From positions 1-24,160 of the forward strand of contig JBBRMU010000018.1 in assembly GCA_038230655.1 (NCBI GenBank): a stretch of 24,160 nucleotides of DNA, written 5' to 3'. Each line of letters begins with the position of its first letter. Position 1 is the stretch's first letter. The notes beneath the pieces are model-generated. The model made no database searches. It saw only the letters and a program-made list of their open reading frames with translations, and was not told the origin of the DNA. This document shows positions 7,500 through 15,938 of this stretch, piece by piece. Both the position numbers and the translations under genes were made by a program. The stretch comes from JBBRMU01 sp038230655 (GTDB lineage Bacteria > Patescibacteriota > Microgenomatia > UBA1406 > GWC2-37-13).

Positions 7500-7505
7500 T
7501 ACGTG

Positions 7506-7534
7506 TTGACATTTGTTTCAGACTGTTGTATATT
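7506..7534 (+). promoter_or_regulatory. Strong promoter upstream of rpoB
   Basis: A perfect TTGACA (7506-7511), a 17-base spacer and TATATT (7529-7534). The predicted start near 7541 lies about 108 nt before the rpoB ATG. This is the best-matching promoter in the window, consistent with driving the RNA polymerase and ribosomal genes. Confidence 0.75.
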
Positions 7535-7555
7535 AAACAAAGTCGATTTTAAGAC

Positions 7556-7581
7556 CCCTATGTTGTTGTAGGGTGTTTTTT
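7556..7581 (+). terminator. Attenuator-like hairpin in the rpoB leader
   Basis: CCCTA (7556-7560) pairs with TAGGG (7569-7573) around an eight-base loop, followed by a run of six T (7576-7581). It lies about 15 nt downstream of the predicted start from the 7506-7534 promoter, so it would end transcription before rpoB unless read through. It may be an attenuator for the rpoB operon; a role as the 3' terminator of the upstream pair is also possible. Confidence 0.5.
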
Positions 7582-7648
7582 GGATTCTCACTGTCTCGAT
7601 ATAAGAGCGGTTATTAATACTTAAATTTTTATACCCTAAAAATAGACG

Positions 7649-10600
7649 ATGAATACATCGAAACAGTCTCAAACTAACCCTCCCAAAGAAATTTTTCTCG
7701 GCAATGAAGAAGAAAACATTAAAGAACTCGACCTAATCGAAGTACAAAAAGAGTCTTGGCAAAAGTTTTTGGACAATGACTTAAAGCAAATTATTCAAGA
7801 ATTCTTTCCAATCGAAGACTACACAGGAAAAAAGTTTGCTCTCTACTTTGAAGATCTTTTTTACGGAGAACCGCGATACCCTATTGAGCTATGTCTTCAA
7901 AAAAAACTCACTTATGACTCCCCTGTTTATGCCAGACTAAGACTCGTCAACAAAAAAACCGGCTCTGAAAAAGAACAGGATGTTTATTTCTTTAATGTAC
8001 CTAATATGACAAGTAGGGGCACATTTATCATTAATGGAATCGAGAGAGCCATGATTAACCAGATTGTGCGTTCTCCAGGTGTCTACTTTACAGCTGAAAT
8101 TGACAGGACAACTGGATTAACACTTTATAACGCAGAACTTCGCCCATACATTGGTGCATGGCTTGACCTCACTATTAACAAACATGGACTTATTGAAATA
8201 AAGGTAAACAAGAAAAGAAAACTGTTAGCCTCTGTATTTCTAAGACTTTTTGACGGAGAAAATACTACAACTCTCCTAAACTACTTTAATGATATTGATC
8301 AGGATTTAGTTGAAAAGTACATTGCTCCTACCTTCAAAAAAGATCGAACAAAAAATAAAGAAGAAGCTGTTCTTGAGTTTTATAGAAAAATGAAACCTGG
8401 AGAGCCTCTTGTCGTTGAAAACGCATATAAAACTCTACAAACGATGTTTTTTGACTCACGAAGATACTCTCTTTCTGAAGTTGGAAGATACAAAATTAAT
8501 AAAAAACTAGGATTAAATTTTGAGATAACTAAAGAAAATTTTTTACTTAAGAAAAAAGACCTTATTGAAGCTATAAAGTATCTCGTTCAGCTAACAAAAA
8601 ACCGTGGGAACTTTGATGATATTGACCATCTTGGAAACAGACGGCTCCGAACTGTCGGCGAACTTGTCGGCATGTACGGAATTCGTGTCGGCATGGTCCG
8701 AGCTGAAAAAGAAGTGAAAGAAAGAATGAGTTTAGTAGCTTCAGAAACACAGCCAACACCATCGCAGATTGTGAACTCAAAACCAATCATGATGGCGATG
8801 AACTCTTTCTATAAAACAAGTCAACTCTCAACAATTGTTGATCAGACGAATCCATTATCTGAACTCGATAACTTAAGAAGAATTACTGTTGGAGGACCTG
8901 GAGGTCTTGAAAAAGAAAGAGCTTCATTCTCAATCAGAGATATCTCGACTTCCCAGTATGGAAGAATCGACCCTATTAGATCACCAGAAGGGCCTAATAT
9001 TGGCGTCGTTACTTATATGGCTTTGTATGCAAGGGTCAATAAATATGGCTTTCTTGAGTCGCCGTATAAAAAAATAATTAAAGAAAAAGTTGGTGGAAAA
9101 ATAAAAGCTAAGGTTTCAAAGGAAATTATATTCCTTCAAGCTGACGATGAAGAAAAATACTATCTTACCTCAAATGATGTTGAAGTCAATGAAAGCGGAT
9201 ATGTAGTTCCAAAAATGGTCGTTGCCCGACACGAAGGTGAACTCATTGAAGTCCCCGCTGAAAAACTCGATTTTATTGATATATCACCACGACAGGTTAT
9301 CGGTGCTTCCGCTGCTCTTATTCCATTTTTACAAAATGACGATGCTTCACGTGCTCTCATGGGAACTCACATGCAGTGTCAGGCTGTTCCTCTCGTTAAG
9401 CCATCTGCTCCTCTTGTTGGAACTGGTATGGAGAAAAAAGTAGCTTCTGCGCTTGGTAGAACAATCTTTGCTGTAGAAGACAGTACTGTCGATTATGTCG
9501 ACGGAAGTAAAGTTGTGCTTAAAGGTAAATCTGGTAAAGAGTATAAATATGAACTCGAAAGATATATTAGAACTAATAAAGATGTGGTTTTTGACCAAAA
9601 ACCACGAGTAGAACCTAAACAAAAAATTAAAAAAGGCGATATTGTTATTGATGGGCCATCGGCTCAAAATGGAAAGTTGGCCCTTGGTCAAAACTTAGTC
9701 ATTGCTTATACATCACTTAACGGATTTGGTTATGAAGACGGAATTGTAATCTCAGAACGAGTCTTGAGAGACGACTTACTTTCCTCAATAACTTCAGAAG
9801 AATTTATAGCTGATCTGGTAGACACCAAGCTTGGACCTGAAGAACTGACCCGAGATATCCCAAATGTCAGAGAAGAAGTGCTTTCAAACCTAGATAAAGA
9901 CGGGTTAGTTGTCGTGGGAACTCGGGTAAAAAGTGGAGATATTCTCATTGGAAAAGTAGCTCCAAAAGGTGAGAGAGAATTAACAGCCGAAGAAAGACTT
10001 CTAAGAGCAATCTTCGGAGAAAAAGCAAAGGATGTTAAAGACACATCCCTTAGAATGCCCTACGGAAAAAGAGGCACAGTTGTTGGCATTGAAACAATCG
10101 ACTCACAAAAAGATCCAAATGAACTAGAACCAAGTATTATGAGAAGAATGCTCGTAACAACTGCTCAGTTAAGAAAGATCTCAGTTGGAGATAAGTTAGC
10201 AGGACGACATGGAAACAAAGGAGTTATTTCACGCATATTACCAGATTATGAAATGCCTTATTTAGAAGATGGCACACCTGTTGATATCATTATTGCCCCA
10301 CTTACTATTCTCGCGAGAATGAACTTGGGTCAAGTTTTGGAAGCTCTACTAGGTCTTATTGCTAAAATGAATAATGTACAGTACTCCATTCCCGTGTTTG
10401 ACAAACTTAAAGAAGAGTTTATCCTAGATGAGTTTAAAAAATTGGGGCTAGAGGCTGACGGAAAAGCAACTCTTATTGATCCTCAGACAGGTGAACCTTA
10501 TGAGAAAAAAGTTTTAGTTGGAACTGCATATATCATGAAACTCATACACATGGTCGAAGACAAGTTCCACGCCCGATCAGTTGGACCTTACTCACTAGTT

Positions 10601-10864
10601 ACACAACAGCCTCTTGGAGGAAAGTCACAGATGGGTGGTCAGAGATTTGGAGAGATGGAAGTCTGGGCTCTCGAGTCACACAGAGTGCCTCATACATTAC
10701 AAGAAATGTTAACTATTAAGAGTGACGACGTCCGAGGAAGAACAAAAGCCTTTGAGTCTATTATTAAGGGGCTGGAAATTCCACAGTCAAACGTGCCAGA
10801 GTCATTTCATGTCTTACTGAAGGAATTAAATGCTCTTGGATTATCAATCGATTATATAAGTTAA
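7649..10864 (+). CDS. rpoB: RNA polymerase subunit beta
   Basis: The 1071-residue protein is the beta subunit, which forms one pincer of RNA polymerase and part of its active centre and rifamycin pocket. Conserved blocks are all present in order: INGIERAMINQIVRSPGVYF (about 126-145), the rifampicin-cluster region (about 390-415), RSPEGPNIG, GYEDGIVISERV, the GDKLAGRHGNKGV metal and template block (about 848-860) and the C-terminal GEMEVWALES. The length is on the short side, lacking the large lineage insertions of E. coli beta (1342 residues). No SD sequence precedes the ATG. Several rifamycin-contact positions differ from the sensitive consensus (see findings). Unlike the usual tight rpoB-rpoC spacing, 226 bases separate it from rpoC. 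Confidence 0.98.
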   Translation: MNTSKQSQTNPPKEIFLGNEEENIKELDLIEVQKESWQKFLDNDLKQIIQEFFPIEDYTGKKFALYFEDLFYGEPRYPIELCLQKKLTYDSPVYARLRLVNKKTGSEKEQDVYFFNVPNMTSRGTFIINGIERAMINQIVRSPGVYFTAEIDRTTGLTLYNAELRPYIGAWLDLTINKHGLIEIKVNKKRKLLASVFLRLFDGENTTTLLNYFNDIDQDLVEKYIAPTFKKDRTKNKEEAVLEFYRKMKPGEPLVVENAYKTLQTMFFDSRRYSLSEVGRYKINKKLGLNFEITKENFLLKKKDLIEAIKYLVQLTKNRGNFDDIDHLGNRRLRTVGELVGMYGIRVGMVRAEKEVKERMSLVASETQPTPSQIVNSKPIMMAMNSFYKTSQLSTIVDQTNPLSELDNLRRITVGGPGGLEKERASFSIRDISTSQYGRIDPIRSPEGPNIGVVTYMALYARVNKYGFLESPYKKIIKEKVGGKIKAKVSKEIIFLQADDEEKYYLTSNDVEVNESGYVVPKMVVARHEGELIEVPAEKLDFIDISPRQVIGASAALIPFLQNDDASRALMGTHMQCQAVPLVKPSAPLVGTGMEKKVASALGRTIFAVEDSTVDYVDGSKVVLKGKSGKEYKYELERYIRTNKDVVFDQKPRVEPKQKIKKGDIVIDGPSAQNGKLALGQNLVIAYTSLNGFGYEDGIVISERVLRDDLLSSITSEEFIADLVDTKLGPEELTRDIPNVREEVLSNLDKDGLVVVGTRVKSGDILIGKVAPKGERELTAEERLLRAIFGEKAKDVKDTSLRMPYGKRGTVVGIETIDSQKDPNELEPSIMRRMLVTTAQLRKISVGDKLAGRHGNKGVISRILPDYEMPYLEDGTPVDIIIAPLTILARMNLGQVLEALLGLIAKMNNVQYSIPVFDKLKEEFILDEFKKLGLEADGKATLIDPQTGEPYEKKVLVGTAYIMKLIHMVEDKFHARSVGPYSLVTQQPLGGKSQMGGQRFGEMEVWALESHRVPHTLQEMLTIKSDDVRGRTKAFESIIKGLEIPQSNVPESFHVLLKELNALGLSIDYIS

Positions 10865-10955
10865 TTACCATTTTTCGCATATTAAAGTTGCATGATGTAG
10901 GTGGATGCAGCTTTAAAAACACATTCAAAACTTTAGATTGAGTAAGTCTTGAAAG

Positions 10956-11002
10956 CGTCTTTTCGCACAATTTCAATGTGGGAAATGCTCTGCTATACAC
11001 GC
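10956..11002 (+). repeat. Dispersed repeat, copy 1 (upstream of rpoC)
   Basis: This 47-base stretch in the rpoB-rpoC gap is matched in reverse complement at 15328-15372: 40 of 45 aligned bases agree with one two-base gap (my manual alignment). The most conserved blocks are TTTCGCACAATTT, AAATGCT and TGCTATAC. Neither copy is inside a credible gene, and the two enclose rpoC and rpsL. Confidence 0.7.
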
Positions 11003-11090
11003 ATGACTCGACACAAAGTGAATTGTGCTCAAATCCGTATTTCTTCGACTTTAGACAAAAAAAATTAAATTACTAATTTTCGGATGAACA

Positions 11091-14000
11091 ATGAACAATA
11101 TGGACGAACTACCAATCGCAGACTTTAGCGGACTAAAAATCAGAATTGCTTCACCTGAAGACATTCTTACATGGTCTAAAGGAGAGGTTACAAAACCTGA
11201 AACCATCAACTACCGTACATTTAGACCCGAAAAAGACGGACTATTTGACGAAAGAATTTTTGGTCCTACAAAAGACTATGAATGTTATTGTGGAAAGTAC
11301 AAAAGAATCCGGTATAGAGGTATCGTCTGTGATCGTTGTGGTGTCGAGGTTACTTCATCTGTTGTCCGACGTGAAAGAATGGGGCATATAAAATTAGCCT
11401 CTCCTGTTTCTCATATCTGGTATTTCAAAGGCTCATCTTCACCATTAAGTATTATCTTAGACATTCCGCCTCAAGCAATGGAGCGCATAATTTATTACGC
11501 GCTCTATCTAGTTCTTGACGTTGATAAAGAGGAACAAAAAAAAGCTAATGATGCATTGGAAAAACTTAAAGCAGAAGAAATTCAAGCAGAAGAAGAAGAA
11601 CATGAAAAAACAAAGTCAAAACTTAAAGGCGAACTAGATAAACAAAAAGAAGGTGTTGAAAAGAAGATCGGTGCAAAAGAACAAAGAGAACTAGCATTAC
11701 AGGAACTTGATGTCAGAGAACGCGAAGAGTTTAGACAGCTTTCAGATAAATTCGTGGAACAAAAAGCTCATAAAGCCGCTTTTTATGACCGCGTTATTCG
11801 AATTGTTAAGTCTTTAAAACAGAATGAGACACTTGAAGAAGAAGACTACCTTTTCTTAAGGGAGAAAAATGTTGAAGGATGTGTTAAGGTTGGTATGGGA
11901 TCTGAAGTCATTTACGAGCTTCTATCTAATGTCGACCTTCCTAAGATGTATAGTGAAAGCCTGAGTGATCTCTCAAAAGCTAAAGGTGAAAAAAGGAATA
12001 AACTTCTCAAGAAAACACGTGTTATTGAGTCGTTTATAAAAAGTAAAGTTTCACCTTTATGGATGCTTTTGACAGTTTTACCAGTTATTCCTCCAGATCT
12101 GAGGCCTGTCGTCCAGTTACCAGGTGGTAAGTTTGCAACCTCAGACTTAAACGATCTTTACCGAAGAGTTATTAACCGCAATATCCGTCTAAAACAACTT
12201 ATTGATCTTGGTGCACCTGAGATCATTTTAAGAAATGAAAAAAGAATGCTTCAGGAAGCAGTTGATTCGTTACTTGATTTACAGAAATCAAGAGGAAGAT
12301 CACGGTCCACAGGCTCAACAGCAAAAGTACTGAAATCACTCTCAGATATTTTACGAGGAAAACAAGGTCGTTTCCGACAAAACCTCCTTGGAAAGCGTGT
12401 AGATTACTCTGGTCGTTCAACAATTATTGTCGGCCCTGAACTCAAAATTAACCAGTGCGGAATTCCAAAAGAGATGGCTCTTGAGCTATTCAAGCCTCAT
12501 CTTCTCCATGAGATCATTATTCGTGGATTGGCACCAAATATTAAAAGCGCAAAGACATATCTGGAACAGAAAGACCCAATCGTCTATGATATTCTCGAAG
12601 AAATCACAAAAGATCATCCAGTGCTCTTAAACCGCGCGCCAACTTTGCATAAACTATCTATTTTAGGGTTTTATCCTGTACTTACCGACTCTTACGCCAT
12701 TAAGCTTCATCCAACGGTCTGTGCTGGATACAACGCCGACTTCGATGGAGACGCGATGGGAGTCTTCCTGCCTCTTTCACAAGGAGCAATGCAAGAAGTA
12801 AAGGAGAGAATGCTTCCTTACCACAATCTGTTGAAACCAGCTGATGGGTCACCTATTGCTGTTCCAAACAAAGAAATGGCACTCGGAATTTACTATCTTA
12901 CTACTATTGATAATCAATATAAAGATATTAAGTACGAAGAACTTAAGTGGTACGGAGATATAAATGAGGCTATAAGCTACTATCAACTCAAGAAAGTAAG
13001 CTTAAGACAGCCGATTGGTGTAAAGGTAAAAGGCGAACTTACAAAGACAACTGTCGGAAGAATTCTCTTTAACCAAGTCTTGCCAGAAGAGCTCCAGTTT
13101 ATAAATAAAGATCTCAAAGCTGCAGACATCAAGACACTTATTGTTGATGCAATAAAGATTTTTAATAATAATGAGAAAGTTGGAGAGATTATAGATAAGG
13201 TTAAAGAGATAGGTTTCTGGTCGGCAACAATCGCCGGAGGACTATCCGTATCTATCTTTGACTGTAAAATTATTCCCGAAAAAGACAGTATTATAGCAGC
13301 AACAGAAAAAGAAGTTGCAATCGTCCAGGAAAACTATAACCAGGGACTTCTTACACTCGATGAAAAGAAGAGATATACAAATAAACTTTGGATTGACACA
13401 ACTGAAGACTTAGCTCAAAAGACATGGGACTCACTAGATGAAGAAAATCCAGTCAAACTTAGTATCATGTCTGGAGGACCACGTGCCTCACGAGAACAAC
13501 TAAAACAACTCTCAGCAATCAAAGGTCTTGTTGTCGACCCATTAGGAAAAATCATCGAAGTACCTACAAAGTCAAACTACCGTGAAGGTCTATCAATTTT
13601 TGAGTATGTTATCTCAACAAGAGGAGCTCGAAAAGGACTCACAGACTCGGCTCTTAAAACAGCAGATGCCGGTTACTTAACTCGTCGTCTACATGATGTT
13701 GCCCACGATATGATTGTACGCGAAGAAGACTGTGGAGTAACAGAAGGGCTTTTAATTAGATCTGATGATGAACGCGGTGATAAACTAAAAGACCGGATCC
13801 GTGGTAGATTTGTTCTAAAAGATCTTAAGACTGAGGATGGAAAAATCTTACTGAAAGCAGATGAACTTGTAAGTGAAGAAGTAGAAAAAATAGTTGCTGT
13901 AAGTAAGATAAAAGAAGTAACTGTCAGATCTGCTCTTTACTGCCAGTCAAAGTATGGTGTCTGTCAGAAATGTTATGGTATAGATTTAGCTACTAATGGG

Positions 14001-14894
14001 ATGGTAGAGGTCGGTGTACCAGCTGGAGTCATGGCAGCCCAGTCAATCGGAGAACCTGGTACTCAACTAACAATGAAGGTCCGACATTTCGGAGGAATTG
14101 TTATCTCTGACGTGACACAAGGATTACCTCGTGTAGAAGAACTTTTCGAGACACGAACACCAAAGATTGTTTCCCCGATTGCGGAGGTTAACGGTAAAGT
14201 TTCTGTTAAAGAAGATACAGATAGAGACAGTTACGTAATCACAATAACCCCGACGGAAACAGCCAATGGCCAAGAAGAGTCATTTGTTATACCAACATCT
14301 CAAAAACTCAAAGTAAAAGATGGGGATATGGTCTTCTCTGGTACTCCTCTTTCAGAAGGTCACCTCGACTTACAGGATGTTCTGAGCATCAAAGGCTTAA
14401 GAGCAGCTCAAATATACTTACTTAGTGAAATCCAGAAAGTATATGAGTCACAAGGAATCGCCATTCATGATAAACACTTTGAGATCATTATTAGAAAGAT
14501 GAGTGATAAAGTCATAATTGAAGATGAAGGCGATACAACCTTGATTAAAGACGAAGTAGTCTCCAGAGTTAGATTTGAAGAAGAAAATAAAAAGATACTA
14601 ACTCAAGGTGGTAAACCTGCTATTGGAAAAGTTTCTATCTTAGGTATAACCAGAGCAGCTATCTATACTGACTCATGGTTATCAGCCGCCTCTTTCGAAC
14701 AAACAACAGGTGTACTTAGTAGTGCCGCGATTAAGGGTCAAGTGGATTACTTGTTAGGTTTGAAAGAAAATGTTATAATAGGAAGACTTATTCCAGTAAC
14801 AAGAGACTTAATGGAAAAATATTATAATCGATTCAGCAATAAATATGCCAACAATCAACCAGCTAGTGAAGAAGCCGCGCAGCCGGAGAGTTAA
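11091..14894 (+). CDS. rpoC: RNA polymerase subunit beta prime
   Basis: The 1267-residue beta prime subunit holds the catalytic metal loop NADFDGD at 548-554 and two zinc-binding clusters: an N-terminal one (CYCG and CDRCG, near residues 60-85) and a C-terminal one (CQSKYGVCQKC, about 953-963). The bridge-helix/trigger-loop region reads AAQSIGEPGTQLTM, then KVRHFGG at 996-1002, differing from the common RTFHIGG while keeping the key His999. A charged coiled-coil segment of about 70 residues (about 145-220) is inserted after the N-terminal clamp part. A second ATG at 11100 is a possible start. No SD sequence is seen. The last 50 bases are shared with the start of rpsL in another frame. Confidence 0.98.
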   Translation: MNNMDELPIADFSGLKIRIASPEDILTWSKGEVTKPETINYRTFRPEKDGLFDERIFGPTKDYECYCGKYKRIRYRGIVCDRCGVEVTSSVVRRERMGHIKLASPVSHIWYFKGSSSPLSIILDIPPQAMERIIYYALYLVLDVDKEEQKKANDALEKLKAEEIQAEEEEHEKTKSKLKGELDKQKEGVEKKIGAKEQRELALQELDVREREEFRQLSDKFVEQKAHKAAFYDRVIRIVKSLKQNETLEEEDYLFLREKNVEGCVKVGMGSEVIYELLSNVDLPKMYSESLSDLSKAKGEKRNKLLKKTRVIESFIKSKVSPLWMLLTVLPVIPPDLRPVVQLPGGKFATSDLNDLYRRVINRNIRLKQLIDLGAPEIILRNEKRMLQEAVDSLLDLQKSRGRSRSTGSTAKVLKSLSDILRGKQGRFRQNLLGKRVDYSGRSTIIVGPELKINQCGIPKEMALELFKPHLLHEIIIRGLAPNIKSAKTYLEQKDPIVYDILEEITKDHPVLLNRAPTLHKLSILGFYPVLTDSYAIKLHPTVCAGYNADFDGDAMGVFLPLSQGAMQEVKERMLPYHNLLKPADGSPIAVPNKEMALGIYYLTTIDNQYKDIKYEELKWYGDINEAISYYQLKKVSLRQPIGVKVKGELTKTTVGRILFNQVLPEELQFINKDLKAADIKTLIVDAIKIFNNNEKVGEIIDKVKEIGFWSATIAGGLSVSIFDCKIIPEKDSIIAATEKEVAIVQENYNQGLLTLDEKKRYTNKLWIDTTEDLAQKTWDSLDEENPVKLSIMSGGPRASREQLKQLSAIKGLVVDPLGKIIEVPTKSNYREGLSIFEYVISTRGARKGLTDSALKTADAGYLTRRLHDVAHDMIVREEDCGVTEGLLIRSDDERGDKLKDRIRGRFVLKDLKTEDGKILLKADELVSEEVEKIVAVSKIKEVTVRSALYCQSKYGVCQKCYGIDLATNGMVEVGVPAGVMAAQSIGEPGTQLTMKVRHFGGIVISDVTQGLPRVEELFETRTPKIVSPIAEVNGKVSVKEDTDRDSYVITITPTETANGQEESFVIPTSQKLKVKDGDMVFSGTPLSEGHLDLQDVLSIKGLRAAQIYLLSEIQKVYESQGIAIHDKHFEIIIRKMSDKVIIEDEGDTTLIKDEVVSRVRFEEENKKILTQGGKPAIGKVSILGITRAAIYTDSWLSAASFEQTTGVLSSAAIKGQVDYLLGLKENVIIGRLIPVTRDLMEKYYNRFSNKYANNQPASEEAAQPES

Positions 14895-15264
14895 AAAGTC
14901 CCGTGCAGGAGCTCTAAAACTTAGTTTTAACGCAGTTAAGAGAAAGTTTGTACCAACAAATAACTCTATGAAACGAGGAGTTTGTACTGTTGTTAGGACA
15001 ATGACTCCTAAAAAACCTAACTCAGCTCTAAGAAAGATTGCGAGAGTTCGGCTATCAAATAAGATGGAAGTCACCGCTTATATTCAAGGTATAGGACATA
15101 ATCTGGCTGAGCATTCTATCGTTCTCGTAAGAGGAGGCAGAGTAAAGGACTTAGGAGGAGTTAAGTACCATATAGTCCGGGGAAAGTATGACACTGCAGG
15201 TGTTGCTAATAGAATAACTTCACGGTCAAAGTATGGGACAAAAAAACCCCAAGCTAAAAAGTAA
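14845..15264 (+). CDS. rpsL: Small ribosomal subunit protein S12
   Basis: The 139-residue protein starts with the family-typical MPTINQLVKKPRSR and contains TPKKPNSALRK, GHNLAEHS and RGGRVKDL, so it is S12, the decoding-centre protein of the 30S subunit. The Firmicute-type N-terminal insertion (LSFNAVKRKFVPTNN) explains its length relative to E. coli. The start lies inside rpoC, giving a 50-base overlap; no later ATG would preserve the conserved N-terminus. The normally invariant Pro of KDLPGVRYH is Gly104 here (KDLGGVKYH), in the loop where substitutions affect streptomycin response and decoding. Transcribed with rpoC. Confidence 0.97.
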   Translation: MPTINQLVKKPRSRRVKKSRAGALKLSFNAVKRKFVPTNNSMKRGVCTVVRTMTPKKPNSALRKIARVRLSNKMEVTAYIQGIGHNLAEHSIVLVRGGRVKDLGGVKYHIVRGKYDTAGVANRITSRSKYGTKKPQAKK

Positions 15265-15327
15265 GTTTTAGAAGTTTAACGTTAATATAAAGTTGAGGTC
15301 ACAGAATATAGATTGAGAGAGCTTCAC

Positions 15328-15372
15328 GCGTATAGCACAGCATTTCTCACTTTAAAATTGTGCGAAATGACG
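15328..15372 (-). repeat. Dispersed repeat, copy 2 (upstream of rpsG), inverted
   Basis: The reverse complement of this 45-base stretch aligns with 10956-11002 at 40 of 45 positions plus one two-base gap. It lies in the rpsL-rpsG gap, in the opposite orientation to copy 1. Confidence 0.7.
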
Positions 15373-15417
15373 TTTTCGAAACGTAATGAAAACTCAAAAT
15401 TTTAAGTAAAAAAATTT

Positions 15418-15449
15418 AGTCTATAGTCAACAGTCTATAGTCAATAGTC
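15418..15449 (+). repeat. 14-bp tandem repeat before rpsG
   Basis: AGTCTATAGTCAAC (15418-15431) is followed directly by AGTCTATAGTCAAT (15432-15445) and a partial AGTC. Each unit contains TATAGT, a good -10 hexamer, so the repeat may duplicate a promoter element just ahead of the rpsG ATG at 15456. No clear -35 is visible. Confidence 0.6.
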
Positions 15450-15455
15450 CAATTT

Positions 15456-15929
15456 ATGCCTAGACATCAATACAAAAGAAAGTACGCAAAACCAGATCCT
15501 ATCTACAATAGTTTAGAGGTTACAAAACTTATAAATTATATTATGGTCGATGGTAAAAAATCAGTCGCCCAGAATATCGTTTATGGAGCAATGGATGAAC
15601 TTAAAAAACAAGGAGAAGATCCAATGAAAGTTGTTTATAAAGCAGTCAATAATGTCGCCCCAAACCAAGAGGTCAAGCCTCGCAGACTAGGGGGAGCATC
15701 TTATTTAGTTCCTACTGAGGTTCGTCAAGACAGAAAATTATATCTGGCATTTAACTGGATTGTTGAAGCAGCTAGAGGACGATCTAACAAAGAGTTTCAT
15801 ACTTTCAAAGAAAAACTACTTACTGAGTTACTTGAGGCTTCGAAAAATCAAGGTACCGCTGTCGCAAAAAAACAGCAGGCTGAGAAATTGGCAGAAGCAA
15901 ACAAGGCATTCTCACATTTGAAGTGGTAA
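15456..15929 (+). CDS. rpsG: Small ribosomal subunit protein S7
   Basis: The 157-residue protein has the expected S7 length and motifs: an N-terminal basic MPRHQYKRK, DGKKSVAQNIVYGA, the VKPRRLGGASYLVPTEVR block that contacts 16S rRNA, and the C-terminal AFSHLKW. S7 nucleates assembly of the 30S head and in many bacteria also regulates the str operon. It is separated from rpsL by 191 bases carrying an inverted repeat copy and a tandem repeat, more than is usual in this operon. No SD sequence precedes it. Confidence 0.97.
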   Translation: MPRHQYKRKYAKPDPIYNSLEVTKLINYIMVDGKKSVAQNIVYGAMDELKKQGEDPMKVVYKAVNNVAPNQEVKPRRLGGASYLVPTEVRQDRKLYLAFNWIVEAARGRSNKEFHTFKEKLLTELLEASKNQGTAVAKKQQAEKLAEANKAFSHLKW

Positions 15930-15938
15930 TTTATTGAT

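Noticed and set aside
9347..9691. Minus-strand 114-residue ORF inside rpoB
   Set aside because: Fully antisense to a conserved region of rpoB; composition reflects the complementary codons.
10764..11000. Minus-strand 78-residue ORF over the rpoB end and the rpoB-rpoC gap
   Set aside because: It lies partly antisense to rpoB, and its best-conserved part coincides with the inverted repeat. The matching frame in the other repeat copy gives a different, short, unstarted ORF, so I treat the DNA as a repeat, not a gene.
11044..11079. A promoter directly ahead of rpoC
   Set aside because: Only partial matches (TTCGAC and TAAATT with a 16-base spacer) in AT-rich DNA; not distinguishable from chance.
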